Below are positions 52,458-64,000 of a stretch of 64,000 nucleotides of DNA, one piece after another. How positions within the stretch are numbered: position 1 is the first letter of the stretch; each line of letters starts with the position of its first letter. The notes under the pieces were generated by a model. It was not told the DNA's origin and did not search any database. It saw nothing but the letters and a program-made list of their open reading frames with translations. The position numbers were made by a program, and so were the translations under genes. Origin of the DNA: Puffinus mauretanicus (Eukaryota; Chordata; Aves; Procellariiformes; Procellariidae); the NCBI GenBank assembly GCA_023333565.1, contig JAJKFH010001865.1, positions 5,270,001-5,334,000 of the forward strand, read 5' to 3'.

Positions 52458-53690
52458 AATCATAGAATCATTAAGGTTGGAAAAGACCTCTAAGATCATT
52501 GAGTCCAATCGTCAACCCAACACCACCATGCCCACTAAACCATGTCCCTAAACGCCACATCTATGTGTCTTTTAAATACTTCCAGGGATGTGACTGAATC
52601 ACATCCCTGGGCAGCCTGTTCCAAGGCTTGACCACTCTTTCAGTAAAGAAATTTTTCCTGCTGTCCAATCTAAACCTCCTTTGGCGCAACTTGAGGCCAT
52701 TTCCTCTCATCCTATCGCTAGTTACTTGGGAGAAGAGACCAACACCCACCTCGCTACAACCTCCTTACAGGTAGCTGTAGAGCGCGATGAGGTCTCCTCT
52801 GAGCCTCCTCTTCTCCAGGCTAAAGAGTCCCAGTTCCCTCAGCTGCTCCTCATAAGACTTGTGCTCCAGGCCCTTCACCAGCTTCGTTGCCCTTCTCTGG
52901 ACACATTCCAGCACCTCAATGTCCTTCCTGTAGTGAGGGGCCCAGAACTGAACACAGTGTTCGAGGTGCGGCCTCACCAGTGCCGAGCACAGGGGCACGA
53001 TCACCTCCCTGCTCCTGCTGGCCACACTAGTTCTGATACAGGCCAGAATGCCATTGGCCTTCTTGGCCACCTGGGCACACTGCCGGCTCATGTTCAGCCG
53101 GCTGTCAACCAGCACCCCCAGGTCCTTTCCCACCAGGCAGCTTTCCAGCCACTCTTCCCCAAGCCTGTAGCATTGCATGGGGTTGTTGTGACCTAAGGGC
53201 AGGACCTGACACTCAGCTTTGTTGAACCTCATACAGTTGGCCTTGGCCCATCGATCCAGCCTGTCCAGGTCCCTCTGCAGAGCCTTCCTACCCTCGAGCA
53301 GATCAACACTCCCGCCCAACTTGGTGTCGTCTGCAAACTTACTGAGGGAGCACTCAATCCCCTCATCCAGATCGTTGATAAAGATATTGAACAAGACTGG
53401 CCCCAAAACTGAGCCCTGGAGAACACTACTCGTGACCGGCCGCCAACTGGATTTAACTCCGTTGACCACAACTCTCTGGGCTCGGCCGTCCAGCCAGTTT
53501 TTTACCCAGCGAAGAGTGCACCTGTCTAAGCCGGGAGCCGCCAGCTTCTCTAGGAGAATGCCATGGGAGACAGTGTCAAAGGCTTTACTGAAGTCCAGGC
53601 AGACCACATCCACAGCCTTTCCCTCATCCACTAGGCGGGTCACCTGGTCATAGAAGAAGATCAGGTTGGTCAATTCAAGCAAGAAGGAGA
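52458..53690 (-). mobile_element. CR1 LINE fragment downstream of ADH5
   Basis: The 3' end with ATAGAATC is at the low coordinate. The minus-strand frame from 53886 to 52765 (373 residues) carries reverse transcriptase motifs [22 protein letters not shown] and KFADDTKL, with its first part outside the element. It is closely related to the CR1 copy at 32071-33465 and lies in the same orientation about 20 kb away. Confidence 0.93.
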
Positions 53691-54156
53691 TCAGGTTGTC
53701 ATATTCAAGCAAAGTTACAGCTCGACAGGTGAAAAAATAGCCTTTTACAATATTTTTATTAAATAAGTTTTGTTCTCCAGGCTGATGTGCTATCTCATAT
53801 TGAAAGAACTGGTGTAGATGCTGACTAAGCTTTACACTTGTTTGAAAATACTGTAGTAGCATGAACTCAGTATAAACAGGTTTCATGCTGTGATTTCAAT
53901 TTATAGGCAGAAATGCATAGCATCATAGATTACCTATATTAAAAATGTGCAGTGTCAAATTTGGTTGTGTTGGTGCAATGACAAAGAGGCATTCAAGTGG
54001 CACATGTGCAGGTTTAAGGGTGATTTTTAACTGGTTGCATGCGTCTACCAGTATGGCTTGCACTAGTGCAAGCAAACTTGGATATAATTGAGAATGCTAT
54101 GTCTGGTTTTGATCACAAAAAAAAAAAAGTTATTTCTGTTAAAAGCAGCTGCAACT

Positions 54157-56103
54157 TTTATTTTATAGACCAAAAATGAAGCCCCCCCAACATACACACA
54201 CATATAGAAAAGGCAAGACCGTTGTAACCATTCAAGTGAATGATATGGTGGGCAAACCTCCAGGACAGTCATCTCCTCAATACATTACATCTCATTCAAC
54301 ACAGGTAATTCCACTCAAGTACTACAGTCTGTTTTGTTAAAATCTACACACACACACACACGCATACGCACGCACGCTCGCTCTATATGCATCATTTCAG
54401 GTCACTTTACTGCATAATTAAAAATAATAATAAAGGTAATGAAAACATCGCAATGATACTCTTACAGCAACAGAGGTCTGAGGCACTCAGGGCAGAGAAG
54501 ACATTTTCTGGCAAATTTGCTATTTGGTAGTACACATGAGTCCAGTTCTATGAAGCACTAACCCCTTTCCCCCACCTAAATTCTGCAGTGCCAAGGGGAG
54601 CCAAGGGTATGCAGCACCTCATATGCTTGGGTCTAATGTGGCAACAAATTCACCAGACACCTTGTAAAAGGTGTATTTTATGCCCATGATTGTATGATTT
54701 AATGTCTGCATTGGTTTAACTATTTCTTGTATTACAGTGGTGTAAGACTAAGTCTGCAATGGGGTCTGAAAAATTTTTCATTACAATTCAGAAGAAAAAA
54801 TAAATTTCCTCAGCAGAGACACCAAAGATGATGGAAAGGAAGTGGGCATGGGAAAAGAAAGGGTAGAGAGAAGAGAGGCTTAATCAATCCACACTCCTTA
54901 ACATGACAGTTTCCACCTCATCATGACCCATTAACAGAAAAAAAAGGGGTATATATACTAACATTGCCCACTCTATACCCAGTCTGAGGAAGAAAGATCA
55001 GTTTTCATAGCTGCCACCCTAAGTCTTTCCAAAAGCATGAAACTCACTTAACTGAGGGGGGAAAAAATGACCTGTTTAAAAATTACCAAAAGAAAATGAA
55101 TACAGCATTGAAGGTGTTTCATTTTCTCACACTCAGACTTGTTTTGAGATATATACTCATTTCACTGTAAGTCTTGCAAATCCAATCCCCCACAGCTACT
55201 GTGGATGTACCTTGGAAAAAATGCCCCACAGTTAACACATGCAGGGATCCCACAAATCGTGGGATCTTTTTGGTTCTTGTTTCATTCCTTTACCTAGGCA
55301 AGTCTGATACATCAGCTTCACCAAGCTTCTGGAGCAGGAGACTGCCTGCAAATACTGCTTCACCGAGAAGCAGCTTATTCTAAGGAGCTGCATGTAAGAC
55401 AGAATTTATTAATTTTCCCTGTAGGAAGCCCATACTATCAAATCTCCAGCAAGAGAAACAAGTCCTGCCATTAACACAGTGCGTCACCTACAGTCACAAT
55501 CACCACAGAGGCCATCGGCAGAGAGATGGGGACAGAATTAAAGTTAAGGGTAGCCTATTCTTGGCAACATGCATGCTTTTCTCCCTTCTGCCCCCTTCTC
55601 AACTGATAAACAAACAAGGCCCAGCCCATTAGAACAGTATCTGCAGAAGCAGGAGCAAGTCTTTGGAACTAGAAATGCTTAAAATCTCAGGTGCCACTCA
55701 CATACCAAGAGAGACAGGGCACACTGAAGTGGTGAAAAAAACCTGGATCCCAAAATATCAAGTCCCAGTGGGAAAGGTTACCCACACTTTTCTAGCTAAT
55801 ATCATGGCAGCAACAGAAGCAATTGTGGGTCTAATTGGAAGAAAGGTGCTAAAGAGATAACTGAAGAAAAAAGAAAAATATAGCATGAGTGTTGTAGTTA
55901 CGAGGAAAGCAGGGAATTCTTTAAATTCTCTGCTTTTCCAGACACTGGGTCAGGTTCTTCAAGATATTCCTCTTATCTACAATCACCGAGAACAAAGTAA
56001 ATGATGAAATCTCTCTATTCTGTACTCTTAAAAAAATGCATAGTACAGAGACAAAAAAAACCACCATATGTATCGTTCAGATCCACCTGCTCACTCTAGA
56101 CTA
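54157..56103 (-). other. Probable METAP1 3' untranslated region
   Basis: Lies directly after the METAP1 stop on the minus strand. Minus-strand AATAAA hexamers at 55405-55410 and 54157-54162 would end the transcript about 0.7 or 1.95 kb after the stop. No coding sequence is visible. The extent is inferred only from these signals. Confidence 0.35.
54345..54377. repeat. CA-type dinucleotide microsatellite
   Basis: Run of (CA)n followed by imperfect CGCA/TACG units, within the probable METAP1 3' UTR. Confidence 0.85.
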
Positions 56104-60839
<4,736 letters not shown>

Positions 60840-63800
60840 CTGCAAAGAACACCAGACATATTGTAATATTAGCACTGTATTTCTCACTTCTCGTCTCTTG
60901 ATTTGTGAAAGGACAAACACACACATGTAAAAATGTAGTATTGTAATTGTGATGTTTTAAGATTACTTTGGAAGAATTCCAATGTAAACTCTTCTGGCAC
61001 AATCAATTCTCTCATGCTTATCCTGTAGATTCTATAGAATTAATTAATAAGATAGTGTTTCACTGGTCAATGGTTTGATTTAATTAAAAAAAAAAAAAGG
61101 GAAGAGGAAAAATGCAACAATGCAACACAGACACAGCAAGCCTATGATTGGTTTTCTAGGTAAATATAAAAACAGGAAAGAGAAGCTCTTTGCTCCATGG
61201 TGATTTACCTGGTTAAAATATTTTCTTAGAATTAATTCCAGCACTAATAGGGGTAAATTAATTTAAAAAGGTATGTAACCATGTTTTAACCCATATTTTA
61301 ACTTCAGTAATTTCTATGCATGTTTAGAATAATAAGTCACACCTTTGCAAAAACTGTAATGCCAAAACCCATTGCTTCCAGCCAAAAAGGTAAAATTTCT
61401 TGAACATTAAAAACACTGTAACTTTCCAATAGTATTCCTGACTAAGAAAAACACACCAAATGACTTAAAACTTCTTCTTTTTTCTTTCAAATGAAAGAAT
61501 TTAAACATTCAGTATCAGGCAAACAGCAAGAATGAGAAGGACATGCTTAAACAACTGAGGTTTAGAAGAACATATAGTAAGAGTTTAGAATTATGTTGCA
61601 GCAAAACTCGAACTTGTTTGTGTATGAAGTTGGTTGTAAACTAAAAGTGATATAACTCATTCCTACAAAATAGCAGCATATGTAGTTTTAATGAGGAAAA
61701 AAAAATTTTTTTTAGTTTAACTAATTCCAAAAAAAAGATAGGCTTTTTTGGATTAAGAACTTCCATACAAGATGCCTGTTGCAAATAGTCCTTTTACCAA
61801 ACATAGGAACAGGCCTACCAGTTTAGACATAGCTGTCATCTATTCTAGTATCCTGTCTCTCATAGCAGATGAGTAAAAAATTAAAACCTGCCATCATATA
61901 GTCATTATATATAGTAAACACATGCAAAATGTTCTAGATTTGCCTATCAAGTTGACTTCCTGTGGTTGAATGGGTACTGTTGTATTTAACAGACTTTGTC
62001 AGTAGTCTGGTAGGTCTAATAGCCGCTAGAAAACTGCTAGAATAGTTATTGAACTGCTATTCATGAAGAAATCCACACGCAGACCCCCTCACAGGTAAAT
62101 AGCCATGAAAGAAACTGTTCTGATCAGTAATACTTTAGGAATATGGTATATGAGCCGCCTAGAGAGATCAGTACAACCTTGATAGGAAAACGTGGGGAAA
62201 AAGAACATTGGTGTCAACAGTAAATCTGTACTGCTGGCAAACATTTAAGAATGAAATTAACACCACATGAAAACAATACTGCCTGTTGTGGATGCATGCA
62301 TGTGCAGGGTTACACTATACTCACTGCATGATTGCGTAGGAGTACTGGAATATTTTGACCAGTGTACATATCTAGTAACGTAACAGGACTGTATAGAAAC
62401 CAGCACCCTGGTAACTTATCCAGATAAGTTTCTTGTGAACTGTATGTCAAAGCTCCTTAGCGCAGTGTCCAGACTACTTACTGCAAAGAGGCTACCTCTA
62501 TAGGCTACTTGATTACAAGACTTTCTCTTGACGCTGCCAGATTTGGCCAGAACATCTCATTTTGCAGAGAGATAAGCTTCATTAAAGAATCTGCTCCCAG
62601 GGAACAGTATGATAAGAAAATGTTATGATGCCCTGCTCGGAGCAGGGGTTTGGACTAGACATCACCTGCCAGTACCTTCTGGATGACATTTTCCTGTGAT
62701 TCTAAAACCCTGTTTTGGACTCTGACATGGCCACCTTTTGCTTCCAGCAGGCTAAAAAGTTTTAAGTAAAGAGGAAGATGGGCCCTTCCTTCTCTTGTTC
62801 ACTGGGCACATTCCCTCCAAAGTACTCTGCCTATCTCCTCTTTTGTACCCTGTTTTGTTTCTTCTTTTATAGAGGCTTTTGGGCCACTACATTACCAAAA
62901 GGAAGCCTACAAGACTTGGAAGCCTTTTGAGCCCACGGAGAATGCATGTTCAATCCACAAAATGTGGACCATTTTGTAAGAAGACCTACCCAGCTACAGA
63001 AGAGTAAACTATTTCTTCCTCATCAAAACAACACAGAAGGCTTTGGCAAGTGCAAAAAGCTTGGGCAAGTGCAGTCAGGGCAGGGATGTGAACAAAGGTA
63101 TGACTAAACCCTGTTATAAAAGGTGTTTTCTAGCACTGAGGTACAGCCTTGGCATGCAAATAGCGGAGAGGTAAGGCACAGTGTAGATGAAGCCAACCTA
63201 GTAAGCTTCACTGGGCTTCTTAGTTTGACTCCAGCAATGCCAGAAAAGCTGGCAACAACAGAGAGATGTGCAAAGGCATCATCTTTGAAATTAAAAAAAA
63301 GATAAAGGAGCTTTGGGCAAATGGTTACATGTACGCTACAGCTCAGAGCTATCAGCCAGACCAAACCTGACCTAGAAAGGGGCAGCAATCGTGAAGCTTG
63401 TTCTGAAAAGGACGGTACCCACAGCACTGAGCTGTAGACTTAGCAGCTATTATTGCATGTTAATATATATCAAATATCTGACAACCTAAAAGGATTCCAA
63501 CCTGCTTCTAGAGGTAGGCCAAACCTTAGGATATGCTGGGTATTTATTTACGGATAAGAGAAAAGCAAACCAATGCAATAAACAAAGGTGCAAATGTTTG
63601 TACAAAACAAATGTCATTAATTTTTACTGCCAAACCAAGAAGAAATGAATGAGAGAACAAAACATGGTCAAGTAATTTATAAAACTATCCTTCACCACCC
63701 AAGAAGGCATAAGTACCTTGAGTACCATCAACAAAAAGCAGCTGGTACTGTTAGGCTGAGAGATGCTCAAAAAAAGGTATGTTTTTTAATATGCACCTAT

Positions 63801-64000
63801 ATAATGCCTCACTATTAGAATCCTTTACAGTCGTCATAATCATCATGTCCGTAGCAAAATCTTAAGGACCTAGAGCCATCTAATTAAGAATTCACACAGA
63901 ACTAATCCAGTTGAATAATTCAATATACATTTTATTCACTGTTTATAGAGTCTGGAACAACTGGAACCTAGCCCACAAGTGGAATACTCAGGCACTACAC
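60840..64000 (-). other. METAP1: METAP1 intron, right edge of window
   Basis: Sequence upstream of the METAP1 exon starting at 60839. The preceding exon, expected to end in a VN codon pair just before VDITVY, was not found, so this is read as one long intron. It holds poly-A runs and a small CR1 piece at 62.6 kb. Open frames near 63.1-63.4 kb look random. Confidence 0.65.
62620..62710 (+). mobile_element. CR1 3' UTR fragment in METAP1 intron
   Basis: The segment GAGCAGGGGTTTGGACTAGA followed by a diverged CTTCTGG...GTGATTCTA end matches the well-known CR1 3' tail. It is short and degraded. Confidence 0.65.

Noticed and set aside
53229..53886. N-terminal part of the 373-residue minus frame as a host gene
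   Set aside because: The recognisable portion is CR1 reverse transcriptase; the upstream residues are unrelated flanking DNA that happens to be open.
63104..63427. 107-residue minus frame considered as an upstream METAP1 exon
   Set aside because: It does not match METAP1 zinc-finger or catalytic sequence and has no fitting splice phase.

Overview
The window is vertebrate nuclear DNA and almost certainly avian. It contains several minus-strand and a few plus-strand CR1 LINE fragments with bird-type 3' ends, a solo LTR of the bird ERVL-like kind, and an intron-rich medium-chain alcohol dehydrogenase (ADH) cluster next to METAP1. No bacterial, phage or CRISPR-like content was seen.

Layout, left to right. 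(1) 1611-9498, plus strand: exons 2-9 of a class I ADH gene (ADH1-like). Its tiny first coding exon was not found and probably lies left of the window. (2) 11.9-12.15 kb: a decayed duplicate of the intron 1/exon 2 junction of the next gene. (3) 13790-20580, plus: a complete second ADH gene of nine exons, not clearly class I, with a CR1 element in intron 7. (4) 20.8-39.2 kb: a long AT-rich intergenic stretch with CR1 pieces, a degraded LTR, a 599-bp solo LTR and, at 31691-31830, a relic ADH exon 8 with a one-base frameshift. That relic sits where mammals have ADH4 and resembles ADH4. (5) 39497-49875, plus: complete ADH5 (class III, S-(hydroxymethyl)glutathione dehydrogenase / GSNO reductase), starting in a CpG island with an NRF1-like palindrome, GC boxes and a GAGGCT hexamer repeat just inside intron 1. 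(6) 56104-60839, minus: the last four coding exons of METAP1 (methionine aminopeptidase 1), tail-to-tail with ADH5 as in mammals. The rest of METAP1 lies to the right.

The exon lengths repeat almost exactly in all three ADH genes (102, 139 or 142, 88, 220, 261, 136, 139 and 25 nt). This fixes the models base by base and makes the relics recognisable. The ADHs are cytosolic zinc enzymes. ADH5 clears formaldehyde through glutathione and controls S-nitrosothiols. The ADH1-like gene is expected to oxidise ethanol and retinol, and the middle gene has altered residues near the substrate pocket.

The most interesting points are the ADH4-like relic, a 62-nt perfectly identical block shared by exon 6 of the first two genes (gene conversion), the duplicated intron/exon segment between them, the odd residues of the middle ADH, and two similar direct CR1 repeats flanking ADH5. 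Nothing here looks like a wholly new system. The novelty is in the birth, conversion and death of ADH paralogues.
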